The notes beneath the pieces are model-generated. The model was not told the DNA's origin. It did not search any database and saw only the letters and a program-made list of their open reading frames with translations. A stretch of DNA of 64,000 bases, from the NCBI GenBank assembly GCA_025617745.1, contig CM046858.1:34790598-34854597 (forward strand). The letters are read 5' to 3'. Of the stretch, positions 33,814 to 47,000 are shown one piece after another (the stretch's first letter is position 1; the number at the start of each line of letters is the position of its first letter). This DNA comes from Heliocidaris erythrogramma (taxonomy: Eukaryota; Echinodermata; Echinoidea; Camarodonta; Echinometridae). A program made the position numbers and the translations under genes.

Positions 33814-35004
33814 CAGGGCGGCGAAGCGACTTTCAAAGTGGGAGGCACCAGCCAAAAGGGCACTTTGGGGAAAAGGGGGGCACCTACAAGGGGTGAACAT
33901 AAAGCGAAAAGGGGTGGACCATTTTGAGGCATTGGTATTACCCTATAGTCTAATTAATACCTTATCAAGCATCATCTTCTTCCTTTTTATTGTGGTTCTG
34001 GACACTGCTTCAGCTTCCCGCAACTAGCAGTTGTGTGTAATGGTTTAATTATTCATATGCGACTTTTTTTCTAAGTCCTTGGCTTGTGCATTATTTACAG
34101 CGATACAATGAAAATGACAACAGCAAATTAATTTGGGGGAATGTCGAATGATCTTTTAAATCGTACATTAACCATGTCGTTTTTCTTTAGGATTGCATCG
34201 ATATCAATGTACTTTATGCGATCTGCTTGACTTCATTATACACTATAAAAGCGAGTTTTGGAGAAATAACCAGAAAATATTGCCCTTCCTTCGGTTAAAA
34301 TAATGGGCAGATTCAAGCGAGTGGAATGAGAAAGTATTGCCTGGGGGATGGGCGTTGTGCCCCTCCTGCTTCCAGTTCCACTTCCTTCCAGTTTAATTGC
34401 AGTAATATGGATACCTGTTCCTACATAAAGCCGCACCGATTTTTTTTTTTTTTTTTTTTTTAGGCTAGATATAGTTCTTTTGTAAAAAAAAAGAAAAAAA
34501 GAAAACTTTGGAAAATATAGGTAAAAGTTGGCATGCACTTATCAGAAGAAGAAAGGGTGCTTATCAGAGGTGGAAAGGGGCACTTAATATTATGAGAAGA
34601 GGAAAACGACACATATTAGAAAGGAGAAGGGGCACTTATTAGAATCAAAGAGGGGGCACTTATCAGAAGGGGAAAATGTGTACCTATTAGAAGGGGAAAG
34701 GGCACCTATCAGAAGTAAAAATGCACTTATCAAAGGAGAAAATGGTACATATTAAAGAGGAAAAGGGGCACTTATTATAAAGAAAAGGGATACCTATCCG
34801 AAGTAAAACTGAACTTATCAGAATGAGAAAAGGGCACATATTACATAGGTAAGCAGGCTGTTATCAGATTTGAAAAGATTTTTAGTAGCAAAAAGGCACT
34901 TATCAGAGAGAAAGGAGGCATTGTTTCAGAAATAAAAAAGGCCCTTTTGGGGTACTTGAAAAAGTGGGGTACTGTGCGCCCCAGCCACGGGAGCGCCGCC
35001 TATG
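33814..35004. mobile_element. Non-autonomous hAT-like element with 8-bp target duplication
   Basis: Termini cagggcggcg (33,814) and cgccgcctatg (35,004) are near-inverted repeats, and an identical tatattgc flanks both sides (33,806-33,813 and 35,005-35,012). An 8-bp duplication is the hAT hallmark. The interior has no transposase. Its right half is a degenerate minisatellite (34,545-34,925). Confidence 0.8.
34545..34925 (+). repeat. Degenerate ~33-bp minisatellite inside the hAT-like element
   Basis: About ten or more imperfect units of the form gggcacttatcagaagggga with drifting spacing. Units vary as cttatcag, cttattag, cacatatta and acctatcag. Confidence 0.7.
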
Positions 35005-35100
35005 TATATTGCCACAATTATTGATGTCATTTCAAAACATTTCGTATCTGATTTATTGCACTTTGAACAGCTTAATAATTCTATGAAGCGTTTATCAAAG

Positions 35101-35160
35101 TGGACAGCCAATCAGAAAAGGCCGTTAGTCGGACGCTGGACTGGGCATGCGCAAATCGCT
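35101..35160 (+). promoter_or_regulatory. Candidate proximal promoter motifs upstream of NR2E1
   Basis: A CCAAT box (agccaatca, 35,107-35,115) and an NRF1-like motif (gggcatgcgcaa, 35,142-35,153; one mismatch to the palindromic consensus) lie 40 bp apart and about 600 bp before the ATG. There is no TATA box nearby. They may be chance matches. Confidence 0.25.
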
Positions 35161-35737
35161 AGTAGCAAACCAGATGTGAGTTTTCTCATTATATATATCT
35201 CCATCATACTCATCCACTTTCTCTCCAATAAAAATACATATGTAGTTTGTGCCCGCCAAATTCCCCCATTACATGACATTCCGTGACGTCATCAGGTTTA
35301 GATATTTCGATCCAGTGCTCTTGCCTAATATTACCGGTGTACACCAATTAAAGACAAATATTTTGGGCACGTCGCATGCCCTCACAGGACTGTATTTAGC
35401 TCTCAGTTTAATCAGTATATTTTGAGTGTCAATCTGAAATTATAATACGTCTAAAAGGCATAATTGCCTACGTAATGAGCATAATTTGTCTAGATATCGG
35501 GTATTTTAATTCATCATTTGATGTGGCTATTTCAGTGACCGATTGACGCTTTTGAAAACTAGTATTAACATTTTAATGTTGTAACAAAAGTATTTATTCG
35601 ATTCTAACAAACTTTGAGGAAATCCAAGCATTCAGACTTCACAAGATCGACTGACTTTTAAAATTCTGACAATCATCTTACATTTTCTGGACGTTAAAGA
35701 ACTGAGGAAAATCATCATATTAAGACATTTTTGAAAC

Positions 35738-35876
35738 ATGGAGATCTTGAGCTTTGAGGAAGACAGCCAGCATCATTCGTTTTCAGCGAATACGGGTTTG
35801 ACGACGCCAAACTTGCCACTAACAACGCTCTCGACGTCGAGTATTCGACCAGAACAGCGACATCCTGTCAAGATTA
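35738..35876 (+). CDS. NR2E1: NR2E1 first coding exon
   Basis: ATG in gaaacatggag. 46 codons ([13 protein letters not shown] ... PEQRHPVKI) plus one base, donor agatta/gtaagtac. The leftover A joins GT of exon 2 to make Ser, giving [14 protein letters not shown], comparable to human [13 protein letters not shown]. The long Ser/Thr/Pro-rich leader is weakly conserved in the family. The frame stays open past the donor, but that extension is intronic. Confidence 0.88.
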
Positions 35877-38680
35877 GTAAGTACTCTTTCAAACTACCTC
35901 TAATAAATAAGGTTGAAAATTTGTTGCTGTTTGTGTCCCAAATTACCCCGTCGCAAGTTGCGAAATCGCGTAAGGTGGTTTGGACTCACTTACAAAACAT
36001 TGCGTCCTTTGGCACTGAGTCAATTAAAAATAAGTTCTATACAAGAAAAACAACAAGCAACAAATACTTCAGCTTTCAAATTAATTATATATTTTTTTTC
36101 TCTTTTTTCTTTATTTTTGTAAGTACTCTTTCAAACTACCTCTAATAAATAAGGTTGAAAATTTGTTGTTGTTTGTGTCCCAAATCACCCCGTCGCATGT
36201 TGCAAATTCGCGTAAGGTGGTTTGGACTCACTTACAAAACATTGCGTCCTGTGGCACTGAGTCAATTAAAAATAAGTTCTATATAAGAAAAGCAACAATA
36301 AGCAACAAATACTTCAGCTTTCAAATTAATTATATATTTTTTTTAAATTTATTTATTTGTGATTCGAATTGGAACGATGGTAGTGTGATGTAAGATAAGA
36401 TCTATAGGATGGTTATGTAATCAACTAAAATACCATAAAACCCATTATTTTTGACCTAGTCCCCTAAACTTTATCATGTGCAGTCAATAGTTAAAGGGGC
36501 GCCAGACATCAAACGGTATTTTTAAAAAGCGGCAATGGTTTCTTTTCTGGCATTTTGTTATTCCACATTTACAATTTCATTTTGACACAATGGGCAATAT
36601 TAAAAGTATGTAGATTATTGCGACTCGCAAAGTTAGTACTGTACATAGAAAAAATGGTTTGAAACGGGCATCGGTATTTTTTATTAATGCCCAAGGCTGG
36701 GTAGGGACGAAAAAAAAATTTTCGCCAAACCTTCAAAAAACGCTTACTAAGGGGTTATGGGGTCCAGTTTCCCTCCATAATTCCCTGACAAGCAAAAAAA
36801 AAAAAGGTCTTCACTCTAAAAGGGGGGGGGGCACAATCGCGAAAATGGCGGTTCGTCTATGGTAAAAATTCATACTTCTCTTCCAAAAGGGGGGGCACGG
36901 GCCAGCTGTGCCCCCCCCCCCCTGGATCCGCCAATGCAGAGCACTGCGTCTTTGTTATTTTACGTCTTCTTCACGACGTTTACTTTCAGTCTTATTATAC
37001 AGTCTAATTTGAAAGTAAACGTGAATAATCATTTTGCCCTCATAGCTTTTTACATCAGATCTCAATTTACCTCGAGTTTTTATGTCATCCATCAGAGACA
37101 TGTTAGCTTTCTGCATCACAACGCTTCTTAATCCGGAGTTTATTGCATTTCACACATTTAATTAAGATGGCGGTCCCACTGGTATAAAGATTGTCACCAT
37201 TCAGCGCAGGTGTACGTGCTTTGCGCCACCCCTCATCCAATATAAGAGATCGTTATAGTGCTGGAGCGCGAGAACAGCTTTTACACTCTTGTCGTCTAAA
37301 GTTCATTTTCCTCTTTTTAAAGCGTCTTCCGTTTGTTTAGGTTTTTTCGTGCTATTTAAATTCCGCTATAAATTAGAGATCAAAAGTTTGCTTGATACTT
37401 AAGGGTATCGAGTATAAAGAGAATTAACAAAATGAGTAAATGGCGATCGTTATATTTATGAAGGAAATTTCTTTTTTGGTTAATTCCAGCTAACAGACAT
37501 GACATTCAGAATCGTTGTTGGTTATTTAAGAATGTTTTAAGTATATCAAGAGTCCTAAAATATACTTCAGTAAGTGAATCAGACATATTTCACTATCAGG
37601 GGCATACTGAGCATATTTTACAGTATTTTGCTGAATAGTTCACGAGAAAATGGACTATTTTTAATCGTAACGAACATGAAACAAAATGGACGATAATTTT
37701 TCACTCCTGTGAATAATTTGAAAACTCTTTGAGTTTGGAGGTTCAGTGAGAGTAAATTAGGTATAATAGAAGCTTATAATTCTAATCTAAGCATATATAG
37801 CTTGACAGTGTTTATACTACACATTTCCTTCTTAGAGCTAAACGTGGCGTAACGGACATGACCTTTTGTCCGCTTTTTTTAAACCCCTATAATTTTGTTT
37901 TAAAATATGCAATAGCTTATACTAACCTCAAATCAGTAATCTTTATTCCATTCATCACAATTTCCAACCAAAAAATCAAATCTACAATGATTGTGGTGCA
38001 AAAAAGTGAAACCCAAAGATAAGACGCTTTGACCGGAATTGTGGCCTTATTTTCCCCAAAAGTGAGTCTTTAGAAGATAATCATATACCTAAATTTATTT
38101 GAATCTTATTTATATAATGTGTCATGGTAGCAAAAATAATTCTTGAGTTATCGCCAATTTTATGATTTTTGGGCAAGTGAACATTTCCGTAGAAATGTCC
38201 CTTTTTCTGACTGTGCCTGCAAAAACTCTGGAGAAACTTTATAGATCAAAATGCTCCAAATCTCTTTTCAATCTTTATATTTTTCACTTTCGATAGGATT
38301 AATCATTTTGCCTAACCGACGCAATGTTGTTTTTTTTTCTCTCTGAGTCACTCATTATAATGACTGTTACTATTACAGATTCGAATTTAAACTGCTTGAT
38401 ACTCATCATATTGATTTAAATGCATTATACGCATGAACTCATTTTGTAATGACATCATGTAGGTGATAGAATATAATAAATTGTTTAACAAATATCTGAT
38501 AGGATTAAAAGTCAAATTTCCTCGATCAAACCATGAATTATTAGTTCATTGATAATTTGTAATATAATCAGAATATGAAGAGAGAAAAAAGTAAATGGAA
38601 TTACGCTCATTTAAACGTCAACATTCCAAAGAGTGTATAATTATATTAAATGCGCTATAAAAGCATATTTTTATCATTTA

Positions 38681-38724
<44 letters not shown>

Positions 38725-39838
38725 ATATGTGTGTTGACGGATTTTTCTGTCAAAAAAGAGGAGAAATGAAATACATGAAAAGGTTCATTTTAAATGGAAT
38801 TTTTTTAAACTATCAAAATAGGTGTTTTACAGAGTAAAGGAATGATTTTTGGATAAAGAGATTAGAATAAGAAAGACATTGGAAGGAAGGGGAACGGAAA
38901 TGAGAGAGAGGGTGAGAGACAGAGACAGACAGAGACAGACAGAAAATAGACAGAGAGAGAGAGAGAGAGAGAGGGGGGAGGAGAATAGAATTGCTCACAC
39001 GTGTTGTAGCGACGGACACAAAGCCACTCACACGTCCTACAAGCCGCCGTTGTAAACGTTCCCACGCGCTGGACGCGAGCCGCACACGACCACTTCACAG
39101 CTCCGTCCTTTTTGGTGTTCCTTTTCTTCTTTGTTTTCATTTCAATTTAAATCATGGCACACACATTCCTTTGTAGTCGGTGAAGTTCAACGAAGGGAAA
39201 GGTGGGACGAATCTAAAAGAAAGTGAGCGAGAGATTTTGGCAAGGATTATTTGATTCCCGCCTTCTCTCTCTCTCTCTCTCTTTCTTTAATTTTTTTCAC
39301 CTCTTATTTTTTAGAGTCATGTGTTCGGCCGTTCATTATCCGCCACAAGATATCAATGTTTCGAGTCATAATTAAATATTTCTACTCCCGTATTTATCTT
39401 ATTCCCCCCCCCCCCCCCTCTCTCTCTCTCTCTCTCTTCCTCTCTGTCTATCTGCTTCTTTCTTCCTCTCTCTCTTTCTCTCTCTCCCTCTTTTTCTCTT
39501 TCTCTCTGTTTCCTTTCTTTTTCATTTTTGGTCAACTCCATGCATATCTTTATATATTAATACCTTTAGAATCATTTTCATTATAACTGTTATCGTTGCA
39601 TTCATCATCATCATCATCATCATCATGGGCCTAAATATGCAGGAAAATCTTTTCATCAGGGGGGACATAACAATAGGTCGTCCTCCCTGATGAATAGAAT
39701 GGCATAACACATCTCCGCCACTGATCCATCATCATCTTCTTCTTCTTCATCATCGTCATTATTATTTTCATTATTAGCACGCTTTCTCCTTCTTTTCACT
39801 TGCCTTCCCCCTTGACTTCTCTTTAACCACGTCCCGTC

Positions 39839-39870
<32 letters not shown>

Positions 39871-40984
39871 TTCACTCCCTATACCTCCAATACGTTTGAT
39901 GTAATCATTTATTACCCACCTCCCGATCCACCATATGTTTCCAAACTTTTCGAAGAGATACTTGTATAACCTTGAAAACTGTTGCGAGATGCGCAGGTTT
40001 TTTTCATGAATGGGCAATCGCTTTGCAGGCTGTCTCGATTAGTATTTTCAAATTTACAATATTTTTCTGTATGAAGTAAAACAAAAAAAATAACGGTCTC
40101 TTGGATAAAACCGTGGGAAAATAACTTTGATCGAGTTTTTGGCCGAAGATAACTTATTTATTCAGCTTCATACAGTGGCTTCTTCGTTTTGTCTTTTTGT
40201 CATTTTTTTACCAATTGTATAGGCAATGACTTGCGTGTCATCTAAACAGTGGGTACATGAATGTCATTTGGTTTTAGCTATAATGCAAAAATGTACATAT
40301 TCATAATTATCTCGAATCTTATACAGTTTGGGAATGGTTCATGTATAACCCCAACCCTAACCCTAACCCTATGTACAAACAAATAGATATCGCCCTTTGT
40401 CTAGACTATGTTGTTTGGCATGTTTGGTCTTATTTATTTTCGTTATCAAGTCACAAATTATTGATAGAGTTAACATAGTAGGAGAATAATCATTTGCACA
40501 TTTGGCAGAATATTTCATTGAGCTAGACTGCAAATGTACGAAGGGCATTAACATTTAAAACAGGGATGGGGTAGTTGAATACACATTTAAAGAAAAATAA
40601 TAATTACTATTAAATCACTCGAAAGCTCTTCTTGATTTGGGGAAAACATTCGTAAAACACTGTAACTGTTGATTCGGACCACGATGTAAGATAAAAGGGG
40701 AATAAAGAGAGAGAGAGAGAGAGAGATGGGGGATATATCAGCTGGCAGAAATATTCATCTGTGATGGTGTCAACTCGAGTTTTCAGTTCAGTCGTCGGAC
40801 TATTTTTCAAAATCCTTTCAATCAAAATAATTAAGCCCTTTATCTCAAACTTTTTACTTTTTTCATTTTACTCTAGAAAAGATATTGTTGCTTGAACCTT
40901 TTTGCAATGTGCTAAGTTCATATTTCTAGGGAAATTATGGATTTATTTTCAAAAACATATTAATAAGAACAATAAAGCTTCTTT

Positions 40985-41019
<35 letters not shown>

Positions 41020-44000
41020 ACTCTCTCTCTTTCACTCTTTCACTCTTTACTTTTTTATTTTTCTACTGTGGAAAATATATTGTTAAATGAACCTATCTGA
41101 AAAAGTTCAGTTTGTTACAAAAAGTTATAAGACATATATTATGAAGAAGTAAAAAGAAGAACCAGCATGAAGTGACCTCTTGTATAAAACGTGGCTTCGA
41201 TAATTTTGAACACATGTTTATATTTCTATATATTTCGGCCATAAACGAGTAAATACATCACAAATGCAGCCTTACAAATGCATGTCTAACAAGTTCTTGT
41301 GAATTGAATCCGTTTATGCTCTCAACTGCGAATATTCTGCCTAATTTCACAACTGAGTCTCTACCCAGTCAAAAATTCCCATGCTTTATAGAAACTGTTT
41401 TCGGCAGGTCTTGCATTTCCTTTTGTAGGGAGATCTTGAAGGGTTTCGTAGCTCACAGTTTCATGATAAAAATGACAACTTTACACGATTGTGATATTGT
41501 TACGGATTTGTGTCGCATTACTGACGCGTTATTGATCTTAAGTTGCAAGGGTCGGTCTATTACTACCTGACTATTCTCTCTCTCCTTCTCTCTGCTTCTC
41601 TCTCTCTCTCTCTCCCACATTTTTTTGTTTTTTGTCTTTTCTCTCCCCTCTCATCTTTATTTATTACGTCTCTTCTTTTATATTTGACTTTCTTCTCCAA
41701 AAAGAATATACACGTAGATGTAGCATGAGCTGCCATACACCAACGAAATATAAATTTCAAAGGTCGATAAAGCTTTGTAAAAACTTGACATATTTCGTGC
41801 AATAGTCCTCCCCCAAAGTAATTGTGTTACATTTCAAAGTTCGTTATTTAGATATGTTCCGTGGTATCAAAGACATATTCGGGATTGGTTAAGAGTACAA
41901 TACTTAAGCCTCTGAGATAAATATATTTTTGATTTGTTGTTGTTGTTGTTGTATTTGTCAATTTAAGATATGTTGATTTTTGTACAGGACCCCCAGGATG
42001 AACGGTATTTTGATTACTGATGGGACTACCCTATTAAAATAAAACTTAATCAAAGCAAATCAATTTCTTCTTTTCTTTCTTCGGGACATGGAAGAAAATC
42101 GAAGTGATCAAGTAATGATTTTCGTCTACTCTCTAATCGAATGGCTGTGTGTGTGTGTGTGTAATTGGGTTTTTACAGACGTGTATCAATCAGATATGAG
42201 TATTTACGTCTGGGACCGACCTTTAACGTCAACATCCGAAAGACGTGACTCAGTCTCGAACCTGGGTCCGCTGAATCAGTTTATAACTTCCACTGGTAGC
42301 TGGATTACAGGCGCACGCCACAACGCCCAGTTAAATCGAATGGTTAATTTTTACGAACCTTTTAAAGATGAATAAATCTGAATAAGGATCTTGAGCCGAT
42401 ACATCGATAATGTTTTTGAAATGCAGGTTTGTGGTGCAATAACTGAGCGAATATTATTTTGTGTAATCACTTTTAGCGTAAATTACATAATTTTGATATT
42501 CCAGCTTCGACTGACAAACAAATCACTGTGTTTTTTTTAAACAAAAGATGATTGCTGTAGAAATAAAAATAAAGCAACAAATGTTTTTGCTCTGTGCAAT
42601 TTTTCTGGTAGTTTATTATCACTGTTTTAGTAACTCAGTCAACAAAGTTTTGACGACGCCATGATATATTGTTTCCTTTAAAAGTTTTCAAATTAGAAAC
42701 CGTACACGGCAACAACAACAAAAACAAGCACAAAGCAAAAATCAAATCAAAACAGAACTAAACAAAACAAAACAATGTTCTTCTTTTAAAAAGCGTCTGA
42801 AAAGCTAAAACTCTATATTTTTAATTTTATGAACCAAAGTACACTGGTATTCTGCAATCTCTGTTGATATGACATGATGTCTGCGGGCAGCGCATATTTT
42901 TTTAACGGAACTTGTTTAGCCATTTTCGCGAAAAAAAATCTTATAAGTGTTCTGGTGAAAAAGTCTATAGTCCTAAGCGTACGCATGCACACCCATGATC
43001 ACCTGCAACGCTATGTGCACGAACAATACAACCAAGGAAAGGAAGATGATAGACAAGGGATATCAAAGAAATACATAAGGAAAGAGAAAAGGATATGAAG
43101 AGTTTTCTTGCAAAAGGCCCTAAATCCACTTTACCTACTTCTTAGTAAATTGAGATTTTTTGTTTCACACAGTTCTATGATTTCATTCAAGAAGATCTTC
43201 ATGTATGTTTAAGAGACATCACCACAAGTAACAACAATCACAATTTTAAAAATCCTGCGGCCGTCAAATATTTTATATGATTTTTTATATTTATTATTTT
43301 TTTGGATTTAGGGCCTTTTGCAAGAAAAGTGGGATTTAGGGCCTTTTGCAAGAAAAGTCTTGAATGATAATAGTCATTTACACATTAAAAATCTTTCTAA
43401 TGAACCAAAAATCCACCGCCCTTGTTCACCTAACCTCTTGTGCTGCTCCACCTGCCTATGTTCAATGGGTTATAATAAACCTTGCCTGATATAGCAACAT
43501 TATAAAATCAATCAAAATTTAAACTTCGAAAGATAATTGGGGTGACTTATCGAAAATCATCATCTGACCTTAAAAATAAAGCAGACTTGCTCTAGATAAC
43601 TGCATAAAATATTTGCTTTGCTCGGATAAACCTTGCCTGATATAGCAACATTTTTAAGTTGATTCCAAAGATAATTTTTATTGTCTACTGACAGTAGCCA
43701 GTCATCTGCCCTTAATAAAGCAGATTTGCTCAAAATAAAAGCAATATCTACTGTATCCAGAGCAGAATGCATCATCATAATCAACATCACATCACGTAAC
43801 CAATACCATCATTATCACCCGTATAATTGCCATCGTCATCACACCATTACCATCATCAGAACATTCAGCATCACACCATCATACACATGAATGAAATCAG
43901 CATTAACATCATCATAACCAACATCATCATTGTTGTTATCATTATTGCCATTATCATCACCATCATAACCATCACCATCATCATCGTCATTATGGAGATC

Positions 44001-47000
44001 GTAAATACCTTTATCGCCATTATCATTGCCACCACTATTATCATTATCTCTATCACCATTTCTACCATCATCACATTTATCACTGTCATCATCAACATCA
44101 CCATCACTAACAGTAGCATCATCACCATCATCTTGCTTTGTCATGGCTGTATTATTCATGTCATTAGAGTTAACAACACCTGCTGAACCTGCTGAATATC
44201 ACACCATCCTCATATCACCTACTCATGTACATCCAATAAGATTTCATTTCATTTCATTCATTTTTCTTTTTTTTTCTGGGATTGTTGGTTATATCTACAT
44301 TGTTGTAGTAATTTTCAAGATCTTGATAAAGTAAGGAATTTTGTGTATTTAATTCCCATAAAAAATGTCAAAAAGCTGGAAAGATTCTCACACAGAGTCT
44401 CTGGATAGATGGTTGTGTGGAGGCGCGTGATTGGTCATTCATGCGGAAAGCTATTCTCTTAGCCAATCAGGATGCAGGATAGATGAATGGATATAGGGCT
44501 TTTTGCAAGAAAAGTGTTTTGGATTTAGGGCCTTTTGAAAGAAAACATAATTTTCATCTCATTTTTTAACAAACTTCCTGAAACTTTTAGAAGTTGAAAT
44601 ATAGCCAGTTTGATGCACATGGTGAATGTCTATTAAGGCATATAAAAAAGTGCCATATGATAAAAAATGGATTTAGGGCCTTTTGCAAGTAAGCTCTTCA
44701 TATATAGAAAAGGAAAAACAAAGAAATATATAAGGGGCGTGGTCTTAGGGGAAGACAAGCGGACAAATAAAGCAAAAACAAAGAAATACATTAGGAAAGA
44801 GAAGAGGATAGATACATGACTTTGAATGAGCGCTGACGACTTAGACCTTTTTTACCAGAGCACTTTAAGGATTTTTTTTTCGCGAAAATGGCTAAACATT
44901 TGCGTTAAAAACATATGCGCCTCCGGGCAAGTACCCCGGTGAATGAGACAGTATCACTCTGATAAGTTTTACACCAACAAAGGAGTCTCCAACGCCGTAT
45001 CACCTTTTCTTTGTTGCCTGGATCCACCCTAAAATGTTTTGACAACCTGTTTAGATGGACAACCAAATTGTGAAAAGAAGATAATAAAACCAATTGACAA
45101 TTAAACCTCATGTTTGTGCAACTGCATGGTCTTGAGGGACTGATCGACGTGTTCAATTCTTGAAAAAAAGTCTTGTGGCAACTGTTCTAATAAACTTGTC
45201 GCAATGGTGATTTGATTCTTGAACTTTGTTTAGTCCAATGTGGTGCAGGTGCCAATACTGTAGACCCTCCCCCTTTTTGTTATTCCATCAGCCCGCAACT
45301 TAAATGATGTTTTCTGACTGAGACACTATAAATCACTAATCGTTTAGTTGCCAGTCACAAAGTGACTTGTTTGAGTGACATTAAAAACATCATTTTTATT
45401 TTTATTCCATCTATATACATTTTTAATAATAATGATAATAATAATAATAATGTGTTGCTTGTTTCAAAGAGGTTATTCTATTTGTTGAAGCTGCGAAACA
45501 AAATCATCATATGAATTATATATTGTATCATTGTTGCTTTTAAAAACTGCATCATGAATTGGTATTTATGACACTACTTTTGTAATAGTGAATATGTAAA
45601 AGGACAGCATGTTTAAATAGGAGAAGTTATATGGCAATGATAATGTCGTTTGAAGTTCTTTCTTTTGTTGAGTCATCAGCAGAGACATGACAGATGGCTT
45701 TATCAAAACACAACATTAAGATCTGTGCCTTCTTTGTAAGTTTTAGAACAATAATTCTCTCTCTCTCTCTCTCGATCTCTTTCCCTTTCTCCCTTCCTCT
45801 CTTTATACCTGTATCCTTCTTACTCATTATATATGTTTTTTCCGTCGCTCTATACGCCTCTCTCTTCTTCTCTCCTTTTTACTCCTCTCTCTCTCTCTTT
45901 CTCTTTCTCTCTCTCTCTCTCTCTTTGTCTTCTCTCTCTCTCTCTCTCTCTCTCATGTCCTTCGAAGTTTATTGAAAGTCAATAACTATAGGTTACATAA
46001 TTATGCACTCTTCAACCCTTCCACACACACTGATATGGACATCCTCAAAAAGTGTCTTGGCACCAGACATATATTTTGTTAACAATTGGATGTGACAAGT
46101 GTATTTGTAGCAGGCTGTTTTTCCGGGACACTTCGCCATTGTCTCGGTTGTTTGCCGAACAAACTCGAGTCGTGCGCTCGGCTCGCGAACGACTCGCGAA
46201 TCGCTCGCGAACCACTCGTGACCCCAACCTGTACTCGATTCTGATTGGTCGACGCTTCTCACCACTCCCCGTTGTGTGCCAAGAACTTTTGTGAAAAGAT
46301 TCTAAAATAACAAATCAAGTTTTGATATGTCTCCTGGGTTGTTACTTTTCATTGTCATTTGTTAAGGGAATAAGGATCCTTTGTTTGCCTCAAATATATT
46401 TAAGGCGGGGACATTTCGGTCAAGTTCTCAGATTGGACAAACAAGTTCTAGATGAGGGGAGAGGCATAGATTTCATTGAATTATTCCAGATAAGTACGTC
46501 GTAACCATTTCATCGGTTGTAACTGTCATCGTCTCGTTGAAGCAAATACTTTTCGGAGAGTTTTTCAGGCGTCTCAGTCTTGTACAAGTTAACTTAACAT
46601 GAGGGATCCTTGTTTTATTAGAGGTATGACAATATCATAGTCGTTTTTCGTTTAACCGCTGGAAGTATTTTAAATACATGTATCTTTTTACTTATTACTT
46701 GTGGCCATGCAGTTTTTTTTATAGACCTCTGTAACTCATAACTATATGATTTGATTTGCAAGATTTTGAATACGTCTGAAGGTATCTTTATTTGTCGTTA
46801 TGAATTTTTATAGTAATTCACTCTTTATCTATGCATACAATTTATCCATTTATACACTTTAAGATTTTCCTACATGAATAGACTGTTGGCTTTACACTTG
46901 TCACTTTTCTTTAGGTGTGAAACAGCTGAAGCTTATTTGTCTTCAATAACGTTTTTAAGTACTATAAATTAAATTTATCATCATCATTATTTTCATTATC

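Larger units (their letters stand above)
42882..44928. mobile_element. ~2-kb DNA element with ~95-bp subterminal inverted repeats
   Basis: The left arm 42,888-42,980 includes gtttagccattttcgcgaaa and tctggtgaaaaagtcta. The right arm 44,829-44,927 contains its complement, ttttcgcgaaaatggctaaa and gacctttt-taccagag. No transposase frame. The interior contains a 26-bp motif in several copies, an ATC-rich simple repeat, and a duplicated caaagaaatacat-aggaaagag segment near each end (43,065 and 44,780). Confidence 0.65.

Noticed and set aside
34545-34925. CRISPR-like array of repeats
   Set aside because: Units are degenerate, spacers are not unique and the block lies inside a eukaryotic transposon.
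35880-36145. Extension of the NR2E1 first exon past 35,876
   Set aside because: The phase-matched donor gtaagtac joins precisely to the DNA-binding-domain exon; the extension is duplicated intron.
37185-37260. TATA-like motifs (ggtataaag, ccaatataagag) as an internal NR2E1 promoter
   Set aside because: No first exon with a donor follows and the sequence is AT-rich, so chance matches are expected.
43827-44186. Ile-rich and Asp-rich frames
   Set aside because: Translation of the ATC/CAT simple repeat.
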